Position numbers and translations under genes: made by a program | Shown here: positions 28,847-37,107 of the stretch, one piece after another | How the letters are laid out: each line of letters opens with the position of its first letter | Numbering within the stretch: the first letter of the stretch is position 1 | Notes under the pieces: model-generated | Told to the model about the DNA's origin: nothing | Databases searched by the model: none | The model's input: the letters and a program-made list of their open reading frames with translations, nothing else | DNA from: Carnobacterium iners | GTDB taxonomy: Bacteria > Bacillota > Bacilli > Lactobacillales > Carnobacteriaceae | DNA length: 64,000 bases | Assembly (NCBI RefSeq): GCF_900177385.1 | Contig: NZ_FXBJ01000002.1 | Span: 1,802,001 to 1,866,000, forward strand | Direction: 5' to 3'

Positions 28847-29053
28847 TGGTTAAAAAGAAGAAATGAAAAAGCAAAAAAAGACATTTTAACATATTTATCA
28901 AGGTGTTACAAATAATAATCTATTTTATGTAAAAAAGCTAATAAAATAGCAAGGAATAGATTAAAATCATTGCAGTAACAGTATTTGTATGATATCTTTT
29001 TAGATGAAATGTAATTTGCAACATCTAAAACAGCATTTCGACTATCTTCATTT
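28847..29053 (+). other. AT-rich spacer between der and the HU promoter
   Basis: About 200 bases without a gene. CTATTTTAT (28920) pairs with ATAAAATAG (28941), without a T-run. I see no further gene or known RNA. Confidence 0.4.
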
Positions 29054-29081
29054 TTGGACCACTCAAAAATGATATTATGAT
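29054..29081 (+). promoter_or_regulatory. Probable hup promoter
   Basis: TTGGAC, 16 bases, TATGAT. The predicted start is about 50 bases before the HU start codon. Confidence 0.55.
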
Positions 29082-29138
29082 TTTTATTTGCTTCGTAAAA
29101 AAAGCATCTATTTTTCTTTTCGAGGAGGTGAAATATAC

Positions 29139-29414
29139 ATGGCTAACAAAGCAGAATTAATCGAAAACGTAGCAACTTCAACAGGTTTGACTAAAAAAGA
29201 TGCAACAGCAGCAGTAGATGCTGTCTTCGAAACAATCCAAACAACTTTGAGCAAAGGTGAGAAAGTTCAAATTATTGGTTTTGGTAACTTTGAAGTTCGC
29301 GATCGTGCTGCACGCAAAGGACGCAACCCTCAAACAGGGGAAGAAATCCAAATTGCTGCAAGCAAAGTTCCAGCATTCAAACCAGGCAAAGCACTTAAAG
29401 ACGCAGTTAAATAA
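29139..29414 (+). CDS. hup: DNA-binding protein HU
   Basis: HU is the main nucleoid protein, a dimer that bends DNA. The 91-residue length is standard. [41 protein letters not shown] (the DNA-embracing arm) and [13 protein letters not shown] are all present. GAGGAGGTG eight bases upstream fixes the ATG; longer in-frame starts upstream are not needed. Its own promoter and a strong terminator make it a single-gene unit. Confidence 0.98.
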   Translation: MANKAELIENVATSTGLTKKDATAAVDAVFETIQTTLSKGEKVQIIGFGNFEVRDRAARKGRNPQTGEEIQIAASKVPAFKPGKALKDAVK

Positions 29415-29415
29415 T

Positions 29416-29460
29416 AAAAAAATAAAGACCCTTGAGAAATCAAGGGTCTTTATTTTTTTA
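29416..29460. terminator. Strong terminator after hup
   Basis: AATAAAGACCCTTGA with its complement around GAAA gives a 15-base stem with A-runs on the left and T-runs on the right, so it can act in both directions. Confidence 0.93.
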
Positions 29461-29522
29461 TTATTTAACTAGCAAAAAACTAGCAGAATTTTAACCTGCT
29501 AATTTTGAACGAGTACATTAGT

Positions 29523-29747
29523 CTAGTTTTCATAGAAGAGGATTAATTTCATTATCTTTTGACCAATACAACCTAGAACAACTTTTATGGGTATTCTCTT
29601 TTTGGATAATAAGAAGAGATAAGCTTGTTTAAAGATATGAGTGGCTAAACTATCATTGTTTCGTTTAACTCGTTCGAGAGCGCGCTTAAATGCCGAATTA
29701 GATCGATTCTTATCTAAGAGGTCTATTTTTAATACCGAAAAGGTCAC
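29523..29747 (-). pseudogene. Possible remnant of an IS110-type transposase C-terminus
   Basis: The minus-strand frame reads NRSNSAFKRALERVKRN, then HIFKQAYLFLLSKKRIP and IKVVLGCIGQKIMKLIL. Its spacing resembles the C-terminal end of IS110-family transposases (R-x-ALxxxA..., Y/F-x-x-LLxxGKxxKVALxAxxRKLL). An in-frame stop lies just upstream (minus strand) and no ribosome binding site is evident. The catalytic DEDD and Ser domains are missing. This is a weak resemblance judged by eye; a short unknown ORF is the alternative. Confidence 0.3.
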
Positions 29748-29821
29748 TTCTTTTCAACTGGTCAGTTTTTTTGAGTTGAACCAACTAATTTATCTGATTT
29801 CACAAATGGCTAAAGCGCTAT

Positions 29822-30022
29822 TTATTTAAAAAGATCAAATATCGAAAAGCTCGTTTTCTTATAAACTTTATTGTAAGCAGCTTTCTTAGGATTCTTTATC
29901 CAGCCCATTCCTTTTTTGCCGTAACCAGGTATAACAGCTTTTTTAAAAGCTCGTTTCGCTCTACCTGTCGTTCTAGCTGAAATAGATTTTTTAATGCTTG
30001 GCTTTCTTAATCCGAATTTCAT
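29822..30022 (-). CDS. Small basic conserved protein, unknown function
   Basis: A 66-residue, very Lys/Arg-rich protein (MKFGLRKPSIKKSISA, then GKKGMGWIKNPKKAAYNKVY). I recognise this wording from short hypothetical proteins found in Firmicutes chromosomes and phages, with no known function. AAGGAG eight bases upstream of the ATG supports translation. The ribosome binding site is part of a 15-base tandem repeat (30033-30071). The basic charge suggests nucleic-acid or ribosome contact, which is inference. Confidence 0.6.
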   Translation of the reverse strand: MKFGLRKPSIKKSISARTTGRAKRAFKKAVIPGYGKKGMGWIKNPKKAAYNKVYKKTSFSIFDLFK

Positions 30023-30032
30023 TTTCCTCACT

Positions 30033-30071
30033 CCTTTTCTTCAGTTACCTTTTCTTCAGTTACCTTTTCTT
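30033..30071 (-). repeat. 15-base tandem repeat, 2.6 copies, upstream of the small basic gene
   Basis: CCTTTTCTTCAGTTA occurs twice in a row plus a nine-base third copy. On the minus strand the unit is TAACTGAAGAAAAGG, so an AAAAGG-type ribosome binding sequence repeats every 15 bases before the gene. In one minus-strand frame it reads VTEEK VTEEK and ends in a TGA just before the gene, so it may be the tail of a lost upstream gene. Confidence 0.85.
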
Positions 30072-30211
30072 TGATTGTTTGTAGTGGTAATAGAGTTCAT
30101 TAGGGTACAATTACGAATTGCATGTTGTAAAATAAGTTTGCCTTAAAAAACAGGACTAAAAGGACTGCTCAAGAGAGGTTTCAAAATAATGGATTTTATT
30201 TTTCAATTAGT

Positions 30212-30244
30212 AAAAGAGCCAGCAAAACAGATCATTTGCTGGCT
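30212..30244 (-). terminator. Terminator of the 103-residue gene (minus strand)
   Basis: AGCCAGCAAA pairs perfectly with TTTGCTGGCT around eight bases; on the minus strand CTTTTACT follows. It lies 64 bases after that gene's stop codon. Confidence 0.65.
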
Positions 30245-30307
30245 ACAAGTTAGTAGAATTATTTGTTTGAAAGCATTTATTCAAGAGAAAGAAGCTGTTA
30301 GGTCGTT

Positions 30308-30619
30308 TTATTCGAACTCTAATTCAACTAACATCTCATCTAAATTCTCGATAGATTCGGTCTTTTCGATATATTCAACCCATGATTTGTAAGGATCAGA
30401 AGAATTTTCTTTGACGACCCATTTAAATTTATCGTAAACATTTTTCATTAATTCTAACCATAATTTGTCAACGGCCCGGTCCAACTTTGTTTCGTTCCAT
30501 TTTTTTGCAGGTGCTCGTCTACCATTTCGAGCTTCTTGATCAACTAAAGCTTTTTGATAAAAAGCATCTTTAGCACTTAAATTTTGTTCCATATATTCTA
30601 CAAATTCTTTAAAGTTCAT
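30308..30619 (-). CDS. Protein of unknown function, 103 residues
   Basis: I do not recognise this protein. It is soluble and mostly helical in appearance, with many charged residues (MNFKEFVEYMEQNLSAKDAF..., WNETKLDRAVDKLWLELMKN, an acidic end ENLDEMLVELEFE). There is no membrane segment or signal peptide. AGGTGGTG lies before the ATG and a hairpin terminator follows, so it looks like a working single gene. It sits in the accessory pocket between hup and ypiA, next to a small basic protein on the same strand. Confidence 0.6.
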   Translation of the reverse strand: MNFKEFVEYMEQNLSAKDAFYQKALVDQEARNGRRAPAKKWNETKLDRAVDKLWLELMKNVYDKFKWVVKENSSDPYKSWVEYIEKTESIENLDEMLVELEFE

Positions 30620-30876
30620 TCATATTCACCACCTAGTAGATTTTAGCATTGTCGCTAACTTACATAAGTTAACTACATCTTTTAGCCCATTAGGAAAAAT
30701 TTAGCTTACACTATCCTTTAATAATTTTAACATAAAATAATTAGCTTTATACTTGAATTTAAAAATAAATAAATGAATGAAAATCTATTGATAAAATTAA
30801 ATCTAAGTAAAAATCCTTTGTACTAAGTATTTAGATTGGTTCAATATTAACTAAATTACGAGAGGATAGATCATAA

Positions 30877-31023
30877 AAAGAAGTTACTGATTTAGCAGAA
30901 ATAAAGGAGTGGCTACTAATTGATACACTACAAAAATGATCAATAAACTCTGTGGAAGAAAATTTTAAAGATAGTTTAAATGTTGTATGCAACTAATTAG
31001 TAGAGGGAGATAGAGTTTACTAA
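30877..31023 (+). pseudogene. Possible decayed coding fragment
   Basis: A single frame gives three protein-like pieces separated by TGA (30937) and TAA (30994). The amino-acid mix looks coding, but I cannot name a parent gene, and chance cannot be excluded in 147 bases. Confidence 0.2.
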
Positions 31024-31072
31024 TTCAAAACAAAAATCCTTTTTAACTAGTAAGTTTTCCTATCGTAAACAT

Positions 31073-31101
31073 TTGTTCCCAAATGAAACAGGAATTATGT
31101 T
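31073..31101 (+). promoter_or_regulatory. Possible ypiA promoter
   Basis: TTGTTC, 17 bases, TATGTT; the ypiA start codon lies 51 bases further on. Confidence 0.35.
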
Positions 31102-31152
31102 AAAATCAATAGATATAAAATGAATGAAGGTTTATGAAAGAGGTGGGGTTAT

Positions 31153-32418
31153 ATGCATAATGGAAATAAAATGATTGAAGCTTTAGAAAACAATCAACTT
31201 GAAGAAGCAAATGCATTTTTTGCACAATCTTTAGAAGTGGATTCTGATGAACAACTTTATGATTTGGCCGATAACTTATACCATTTAGGTTTTTTAGAAG
31301 AAACAAAACAGATTTACAAACAATTATTGGAAACATACACTGAAGATGATGAATTAAAGATTGGATTAGCTGAAATCGAAATTGAGTCGAATAATATCGA
31401 TGAAGCAATGGAATGGCTTCTACAAGTATCAGAGATGAGTGAATCTTACCCGCAAGCGCTATTGGTTCATGCTGATTTGTATCAAGTACAAGGATTGTAT
31501 GAAGCTAGCGAACAAAAATTATTAAAAGCAAAAGAACTCTTACCTGAAGAACCGGTTATTTTTTTTGCTTTAGCAGAACTTTATTTTTCAATGGGAAAAT
31601 ACACTCAAGCTATTCATGGTTATGAAGAATTACTAGCTCAAGGATACAACGAATTCTCAGGCATTACATTAGCTTCTCGCTGTGGTGCTTCTTATAGCGC
31701 GCTAGGAGACTTAGAACAAGCAGCTTTATACTTTGAACAAAGCGTAGAAGAAAATGAGACAGTCGACGCTTTATTTGAATTAGGGATAACGTATTATCAG
31801 CAAAAGGAATTTAAACGTGGCAATGAATTATTTTTCAAATTAAAAAAATTAGATCCAAGTTACACTTCTGTTTACCCAAACTTAGCTAAAGGGTTAGAAG
31901 AAGAAAATCAACTTGAAAAAGCCGATGAAGTTATTCGAGAAGGTTTGCAAATGGATCAATACAATGATGAGTTATTTACTGTGGGAGCAGAAATTGCGAT
32001 TAAGTTAGAAGACGAAGAGACGGCTGAAGAGTATTACCTAAAGGCTCAAGCATTGGCACCTGATAACGAAGGGTTGCAATTAGCTTACACTAACTTATTA
32101 TTAAAACAAGAACGATTTGAAGATGCGATTAAACTTATTGAAGAAGCTTTGTCCCATGAACAAGTCGATCCTCAGTTTTATTGGAACGCTGCTTTAGCCT
32201 ATGATAAGCTAGAAAATTACGAAAAAGCAGAGTACTCATTTAAACAAGGTCATTCTTTCTTAAATCAAAACAAAGAATTCTTGAAAAGTTACATTTATTT
32301 CCTAAGAGAAGCTGGTGAAAGAGTTGTTATTAAGACTGTACTAGCTGAATATTTAGTTTTAGAACCATCAGATGAAGAAATGTTAGAGCTTTTAGAATCA
32401 AATAATACAAACTATTAG
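31153..32418 (+). CDS. ypiA: Tetratricopeptide repeat protein, YpiA-like
   Basis: A 421-residue soluble protein made almost wholly of TPR units (about 11 or 12), with the recurring pattern of small residues at positions 8, 20 and 27, for example YPQALLVHADLYQVQGLYEASEQ cut here to its core, ALAELYFSMGKYTQA and YWNAALAYDKLENYEKA. TPR proteins are scaffolds for protein binding; the partner is unknown. AGAGGTGGG precedes the ATG. It is followed by ypiB, the same pair as ypiA-ypiB of Bacillus. It is strongly acidic. Confidence 0.85.
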   Translation: MHNGNKMIEALENNQLEEANAFFAQSLEVDSDEQLYDLADNLYHLGFLEETKQIYKQLLETYTEDDELKIGLAEIEIESNNIDEAMEWLLQVSEMSESYPQALLVHADLYQVQGLYEASEQKLLKAKELLPEEPVIFFALAELYFSMGKYTQAIHGYEELLAQGYNEFSGITLASRCGASYSALGDLEQAALYFEQSVEENETVDALFELGITYYQQKEFKRGNELFFKLKKLDPSYTSVYPNLAKGLEEENQLEKADEVIREGLQMDQYNDELFTVGAEIAIKLEDEETAEEYYLKAQALAPDNEGLQLAYTNLLLKQERFEDAIKLIEEALSHEQVDPQFYWNAALAYDKLENYEKAEYSFKQGHSFLNQNKEFLKSYIYFLREAGERVVIKTVLAEYLVLEPSDEEMLELLESNNTNY

Positions 32419-32465
32419 CCCAGTAGGCTATAATAGAAGTAAGCTTGGAATAAGGAGGTTTTAAA

Positions 32466-33041
32466 ATGGACATCAAAGTATCTTTAGAATCAAAAAAAGA
32501 ATTTCTTGGTTGGTTTTTAGATTGTCATCAATTGAAAAGAAGAGAATCGATGTGGATATTAAATTATTTGTTAAATCATGATATTGTTTTAGGTAAAGTT
32601 CACTTTGTTGAAAATGTTGAGACCACACCTAGAGGAATACTGATGTCAACTATTGAAACAGATAGTAAGCCATTTTTATTTTATAAAGAAGGTATCTTAT
32701 TCGAAGATCCTGAACAGGCTTTTCATGAAATACGATTAAACTGGCACGAAGATATTTACCTAGAATTAATTTTTAATGACCCTTGGAAAGCTTATCAATA
32801 TTTGGGAGTATTAGAAGATAATCCTTATCACAAATGGAATGACTCTCTTGACGTAAATTTGAAAACAGAAGTAGAACAGGCATTAGCTGCACTAACTTTA
32901 AACAATCAAATAGAGATGATGATGAATCAGATAGATGCTGCTCTAGAAAACGATGACAAAGAGAGCTTTATCCAACTGTCTAACCACTTAAAAAGAATCA
33001 AAAAAAATGAATCTAAGACCGAAAAAAAACCAAATCATTAA
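32466..33041 (+). CDS. ypiB: YpiB family protein (UPF0302) with IDEAL motif
   Basis: A 191-residue protein of the UPF0302 family. The N-terminal part has KKEFLGWFLDCHQLKRRESMW and VHFVENVETTPRG; the C-terminal 40 residues form an IDEAL-type helix (IDAALENDDKESFIQLSNHL), a motif shared with YpiB and ComK-related proteins of Bacillus. The biochemical role is unknown. AAGGAGG precedes the ATG. Its terminator overlaps the stop codon. Confidence 0.88.
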   Translation: MDIKVSLESKKEFLGWFLDCHQLKRRESMWILNYLLNHDIVLGKVHFVENVETTPRGILMSTIETDSKPFLFYKEGILFEDPEQAFHEIRLNWHEDIYLELIFNDPWKAYQYLGVLEDNPYHKWNDSLDVNLKTEVEQALAALTLNNQIEMMMNQIDAALENDDKESFIQLSNHLKRIKKNESKTEKKPNH

Positions 33042-33058
33042 CTGGTTGGTTTTTTTTT
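33022..33058 (+). terminator. Rho-independent terminator overlapping the ypiB stop
   Basis: AAAAAACCAA pairs with TTGGTTTTTT and is followed by further T. The left arm lies inside the last codons of ypiB. Confidence 0.75.
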
Positions 33059-33230
33059 GACATTGATGGGCTATCAAACGGGCTGCATGTCTTGCAACTT
33101 AGTGACTTTTTGGTGCTATTAAATAGAATTAAGTTAGTAGGATTACTAGTGGATTTTTTTGAATGAATAAAGAAACAAGTAGCTAAAAAAATGAGTAGGA
33201 AAAGAATCGTTTAAAGAAGGGGTGGAAATA

Positions 33231-34022
33231 ATGATTAAAGTAGTAGTAGCAGGATTTAAAGGTAAAATGGGTTCAACAGCAACAAAAATGGTACTAGATA
33301 ATGAGAATTTTACTTTAGTTGGTGTTTTAGACCCAATAGTTGAACAAAAAAATTTGAGTGGTATTCCAGAGTTTTCTTTTGCAGATGTGCCGATTTTTAA
33401 CGACAAAGAAACAATGGTTCAAACAATTGATGCTGATGTCTGGATTGATTTTACAATCCCAGATGTCGCTTACGAAAATACTCGTTTTGCATTAGAAAAT
33501 GGCATTCGTCCAGTAGTAGGAACGACGGGTTTTTCAGAAGAAGGTCTCAAAGAATTAACAGAATTATCGCTTTCCAATAAAACGGGGGGATTGATTGCGC
33601 CTAATTTTGCCGTTGGAGCGGTATTAATGATGCAATTTTCAGCCAAAGCTGCACGCTATTTCCCAGATGTAGAAATTATTGAACTACACCATGATAATAA
33701 ATTAGATGCACCAAGCGGGACAGCTATTAAAACAGCCGAAATGATTTTTGAAGAAAGAGGCGAACACCGTCAAGGACATCCTGATGAAAAAGAGAGCCTA
33801 GCGGGTGCTCGTGGAGCTGATTATAAAGGCATGAAAATTCATAGTGTGCGTCTTCCTGGCTTGGTAGCTCATCAACAAGTTCAATTTGGTAGTATTGGTG
33901 AAGGATTGACAATCCGACATGACTCTTATGATCGTTCTTCATTTATGACTGGCGTAGCATTAGGCTGCAATAAAGTTATGGAGCTAGAAAAGATAGTTTA
34001 TGGCTTGGAAAATATTCTATGA
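33231..34022 (+). CDS. dapB: 4-hydroxy-tetrahydrodipicolinate reductase
   Basis: DapB reduces hydroxy-tetrahydrodipicolinate with NAD(P)H in the diaminopimelate/lysine pathway, which also feeds peptidoglycan. The 263-residue protein has the Rossmann motif [33 protein letters not shown] and the active-site [15 protein letters not shown]. The start is the ATG behind AAGGGG; an in-frame GTG nine bases earlier overlaps the ribosome binding region. The stop overlaps the cca start as ATGA, a sign of coupled translation. Confidence 0.97.
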   Translation: MIKVVVAGFKGKMGSTATKMVLDNENFTLVGVLDPIVEQKNLSGIPEFSFADVPIFNDKETMVQTIDADVWIDFTIPDVAYENTRFALENGIRPVVGTTGFSEEGLKELTELSLSNKTGGLIAPNFAVGAVLMMQFSAKAARYFPDVEIIELHHDNKLDAPSGTAIKTAEMIFEERGEHRQGHPDEKESLAGARGADYKGMKIHSVRLPGLVAHQQVQFGSIGEGLTIRHDSYDRSSFMTGVALGCNKVMELEKIVYGLENIL

Positions 34023-35245
34023 TCCACGAAAATCTCCTGTTTGCGAAGGCATTACCTATCATTGCAGAAATAAAAAAGGCAGGTTATGAGGTTTATTTTG
34101 TTGGTGGGTGTGTTCGTGATGCGTTATTAAATAAAGAAATCAATGATGTTGATTTAGCTACTAGCGCGTTTCCAGCGGAAATAAAAGCTATTTTCCCTAA
34201 AACGATTGATGTGGGGATTGAGCACGGTACCGTGATGGTATTAAGAAATGATGAAACTTATGAGGTAACAACTTTTAGAACTGAATCGACTTATCAAGAT
34301 TTTAGAAGACCCGATCAAGTTATTTTTGTTCGCTCATTAAAAGAAGATTTAAAGCGTCGCGATTTTACAGTTAATGCATTAGCAATGACTGAAGATGGCG
34401 AAATCATTGATTATTTTGGTGGTGTTAAGGATTTAACCAATGGATTAATAAAAGCGGTTGGTTCTCCAAGGGAACGTTTCTTTGAGGATGCCCTTCGGAT
34501 GATGAGAGGGGTACGTTTTGTTAGCCAATTAGATTTTAGCATGGACTCTGAAACGAAAAAAGCTATCTTTCTTCATCGAGCCCTACTGGAGAAAATCGCT
34601 ATCGAAAGAATTCAAGTTGAGTTTATGAAACTATTACTTGGTGAAGGACGTCAAAAAGGGTTAAATTTATTTGTAGAATCAGAATTGTATTCCTATTGTC
34701 CTGGATTAGCTGAGTATCAAAAAGAGCTAACGTATTTTTCTACTTTAAAAAACAAACAAAACCACAAATTGCTGTCTTCATTAGCTGCTTGGACGTTGTT
34801 GTTATTTATTTTAGGAAAACAAGAAGAAGATGTTGATTCATTTTTAAGAGCATGGAAATGTTCAAAAAAAATGATTCAGCAAGTAAAAGTAGCTTTAAGA
34901 GCCTTAACTTTAAGGGTAAAGCAACCGTTAGATAAGTTGTTATTGTATCAATCTGGCTATGCTATTATTTTAGAAGTAGAGGAATTATTAACCTTTTTAG
35001 ATAAACCAGCGGACTTAACTAGACTCGAGGAGTTAACGAACCGTTTACCTATGAAAGACAAAAAAGAAATGGCAGTTAGTGGTTTTGATTTACTAGCCTA
35101 TTTTAATAAAAAACCTGGCAAATGGCTAGGTTCAGCCTTAGATAAAATAGAAATAGGCATAGTATTAGGTGAAATCACTAATGAAAAAGAAGCCATTTTA
35201 AACTGGCTATCAGAAACTAATGAAATAAAAAAAGAAGATTTCTGA
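34019..35245 (+). CDS. cca: CCA tRNA nucleotidyltransferase
   Basis: This enzyme builds or repairs the 3' CCA end of tRNAs without a template. The 408-residue class II enzyme has the nucleotide-binding [11 protein letters not shown] and the catalytic [27 protein letters not shown], and [15 protein letters not shown] with RERF. The C-terminal all-helical part lacks an HD domain, as in Bacillus. It begins inside the dapB stop codon (ATGA). It converges on the AI-2E gene, with an imperfect hairpin between. Confidence 0.96.
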   Translation: MIHENLLFAKALPIIAEIKKAGYEVYFVGGCVRDALLNKEINDVDLATSAFPAEIKAIFPKTIDVGIEHGTVMVLRNDETYEVTTFRTESTYQDFRRPDQVIFVRSLKEDLKRRDFTVNALAMTEDGEIIDYFGGVKDLTNGLIKAVGSPRERFFEDALRMMRGVRFVSQLDFSMDSETKKAIFLHRALLEKIAIERIQVEFMKLLLGEGRQKGLNLFVESELYSYCPGLAEYQKELTYFSTLKNKQNHKLLSSLAAWTLLLFILGKQEEDVDSFLRAWKCSKKMIQQVKVALRALTLRVKQPLDKLLLYQSGYAIILEVEELLTFLDKPADLTRLEELTNRLPMKDKKEMAVSGFDLLAYFNKKPGKWLGSALDKIEIGIVLGEITNEKEAILNWLSETNEIKKEDF

Positions 35246-35291
35246 TACGAATTAGTTGGGTGCTTACGAGTGTCAGTAACTACAGGTTGAA

Positions 35292-35351
35292 AAAATAAGC
35301 GCCATTACTCACAGTTTATTGACTTTGACTGAAAGTAAGGACGCTTTTTAT
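35292..35351. terminator. Imperfect terminator between cca and the AI-2E family gene
   Basis: AAAAATAAGCG on the left pairs with CGCTTTTTATT on the right, and the inner arms GCGCCATTACTCACAGT and ACTGAAAGTAAGGACGC pair at 14 of 17 positions. A-runs and T-runs on either side suit convergent genes. Confidence 0.7.
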
Positions 35352-35385
35352 TAACTTTATTTTTTTCAATTCAAACAACTACTAG

Positions 35386-36666
35386 TTACTCAGAATCGTT
35401 TTCTTTATCTTTCTCATTAGATTCATCAGAAGAATCTTTCTCAACATTGCCAACATCGTCATAGTGGGTAGTATCACCGGCTAAATCACGATCAACATCA
35501 TAAGGACCAGCTACTTCAGAAAAGTAACGGTTGTACCGTTTTTTAAACTGTTCTAATAGATACTCTAGTATGACCTTAATCATTGCGAATAAAGGTACAC
35601 CTAAAATAACTCCGATGATTCCAAAAATATTTCCCATTACCAACAAAACAATGATAATAGTTAAGGGATACATTTTCAGATTTTTACCCATAATGGTTGG
35701 TTCAATAATATTTCCTTGGACAAACTGACCTACTCCCCAAACGATAGCCATTTTTAATAGCATGCCAGGTGAAGTGAAAGCAGCGACAATTAAGGCAGGA
35801 ATAATACCAATTGTTGCGCCAATAAAAGGTACAATAGCTGTGATAGCAGCGATAGTTGCTAAAACAAAGGCATAGTCTAAACCAATAATTAAATACCCAA
35901 AGAATAATAAAACGCCTAAACTAAGAGCGACAATAATTTCTCCTTGAATGTAGGATCTGACAACACTTGAAATACGCGTAGAGACTGTTTGAATAGCATC
36001 ACGAAAAATAGGAGGAATAATTTTCATCATAAAAGGTTTAAACTTTCCTTTATCTGCTAGCATAAAAAAGAGAATAACTGGGAAAGTAACAATAACTGAT
36101 ACAACTGTTGATATCGTCGAAAAGACGCTAACGATTTCTTGAGAAGAGCTTCCAACCCAATCCATCACTTTTGCAGGGACATCTCCGACGATTCTATCTA
36201 AACTATTCATAGCATTTTTATAATAACTTTCAAATATACTTCCAGAAACAATTTCTTCCGACCGCTGTTTCAATGCATCTACGTAATCTGGGAAGGCTAA
36301 AACAAATTCACTGATTTGTTCGGATAAAATAGGAACTAATAGAATGATTCCGTATCCAATTAAAACTATTGAAAGAACAAAAACAATTGCTGTACCAAAT
36401 TTTCTTTTGAGACCTCGTTTTTCCATCCAAGAAATCAAGGGATCTAGTAAATGATAAAAGACTACCGCAAGAATCAAAGGAGCGACAATCGTACTAAAAG
36501 TAATTTGCAATGGCTTAAAGATAAAAGAGACTTGGTTAAAAAGCATGATAAGAAGAGCAATTAAAATAAATATGACTAAAGTAAAAACTAATTTTTTACC
36601 ACCCCAGAAATGAATAAAGCGACTATCTTTATCGGTCTTCGTATTTTTATTATTATTTTCCTGCAT
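35386..36666 (-). CDS. AI-2E family transporter
   Basis: A 426-residue membrane protein of the AI-2E transporter family (formerly UPF0118), with about eight membrane segments: two near the N-terminus, a soluble stretch with LDRIVGDVPAKVMDWV, then a pair flanking FPVILFFMLAD, and a C-terminal bundle with AAITAIVPFIGATIGIIPAL and GNIIEPTIMGKNLKMYPL. Some members export autoinducer-2 or ions; which applies here cannot be told. The last 45 residues are a very acidic tail. AGAGGTG lies before the start codon. Confidence 0.88.
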   Translation of the reverse strand: MQENNNKNTKTDKDSRFIHFWGGKKLVFTLVIFILIALLIMLFNQVSFIFKPLQITFSTIVAPLILAVVFYHLLDPLISWMEKRGLKRKFGTAIVFVLSIVLIGYGIILLVPILSEQISEFVLAFPDYVDALKQRSEEIVSGSIFESYYKNAMNSLDRIVGDVPAKVMDWVGSSSQEIVSVFSTISTVVSVIVTFPVILFFMLADKGKFKPFMMKIIPPIFRDAIQTVSTRISSVVRSYIQGEIIVALSLGVLLFFGYLIIGLDYAFVLATIAAITAIVPFIGATIGIIPALIVAAFTSPGMLLKMAIVWGVGQFVQGNIIEPTIMGKNLKMYPLTIIIVLLVMGNIFGIIGVILGVPLFAMIKVILEYLLEQFKKRYNRYFSEVAGPYDVDRDLAGDTTHYDDVGNVEKDSSDESNEKDKENDSE

Positions 36667-37107
36667 AAGTACACCTCTTTTAAATAGTAATTGTCTTTAT
36701 TTTAGCATACAACTACTAGAATTATCTTCTCTTAAGGTACGAAGATAAGCTTATAAATAAAAAAGTTTTTTTTATTTATAAGCTTGAAGTTGCTATCTCC
36801 CAAAACCATACTAGTAGACTAAGAGATATTTTATTAGACGTTGGACTGTATTCGCCCAACTTTGAATACTCGCTTTTATTAACTAAAAAAGATTCACTCA
36901 TTTAAAAAATAAGAAAAGATTATTTTTTAACTAATGACTTTTTTAAGAATGGATTAAAAATGATTTAGATATAACGTTGTTTATTAAATAATTATAGATA
37001 CTGTGAATTCTATCACAAATAAATAACAGAAACGTTTTCTTTTCATATAGTTTATGATAAAATGAAAGTGCTCGAAGAGTACAATCATAAACAAAGGAGA
37101 GATAATT
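36667..37107. other. 440-base intergenic region with a perfect inverted repeat
   Basis: The stretch separates the divergent AI-2E gene and the 157-residue gene. It holds the 18-base inverted repeat at 36747-36785 and AT-rich DNA without open frames I can support. Near the right end TAAAAT (around 37060) may be a -10 box, with no good -35. Confidence 0.5.
36747..36785. repeat. Perfect 18-base inverted repeat (hairpin, symmetrical A/T ends)
   Basis: AAGCTTATAAATAAAAAA is repeated as its exact complement after GTT. The arm ends carry AAGCTT. It is 81 bases before the AI-2E start and over 300 before the next gene, so it terminates no present gene directly. Confidence 0.85.

Larger units (their letters stand above)
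30620..31152 (+). other. Non-coding stretch with decayed coding sequence before ypiA
   Basis: About 530 AT-rich bases. The only gene-like part is a plus-strand frame at 30877-31023 that reads like protein (EVTDLAEIKEWLLIDTLQK, stop, SINSVEENFKDSLNVVCN, stop, LVEGDRVY) but has two internal stops. The possible ypiA promoter lies at the right end. Confidence 0.4.

Noticed and set aside
28920-28949. Nine-base inverted repeat between der and hup as a terminator
   Set aside because: No T-run follows and it lies far from the der stop; AT-rich DNA gives such repeats by chance.
29641-29829. 62-codon plus-strand frame in the accessory pocket
   Set aside because: It lies opposite the possible transposase remnant, has no ribosome site and no recognisable family.
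30189-30392. 67-codon plus-strand frame
   Set aside because: It overlaps the 3' end and terminator of the better-supported minus-strand 103-residue gene and has no ribosome site.
37029-37045. cre-like sequence AGAAACGTTTTCT before the 157-residue gene
   Set aside because: Only about 11 of 14 consensus positions fit and the 5' half lacks the TG; too weak.
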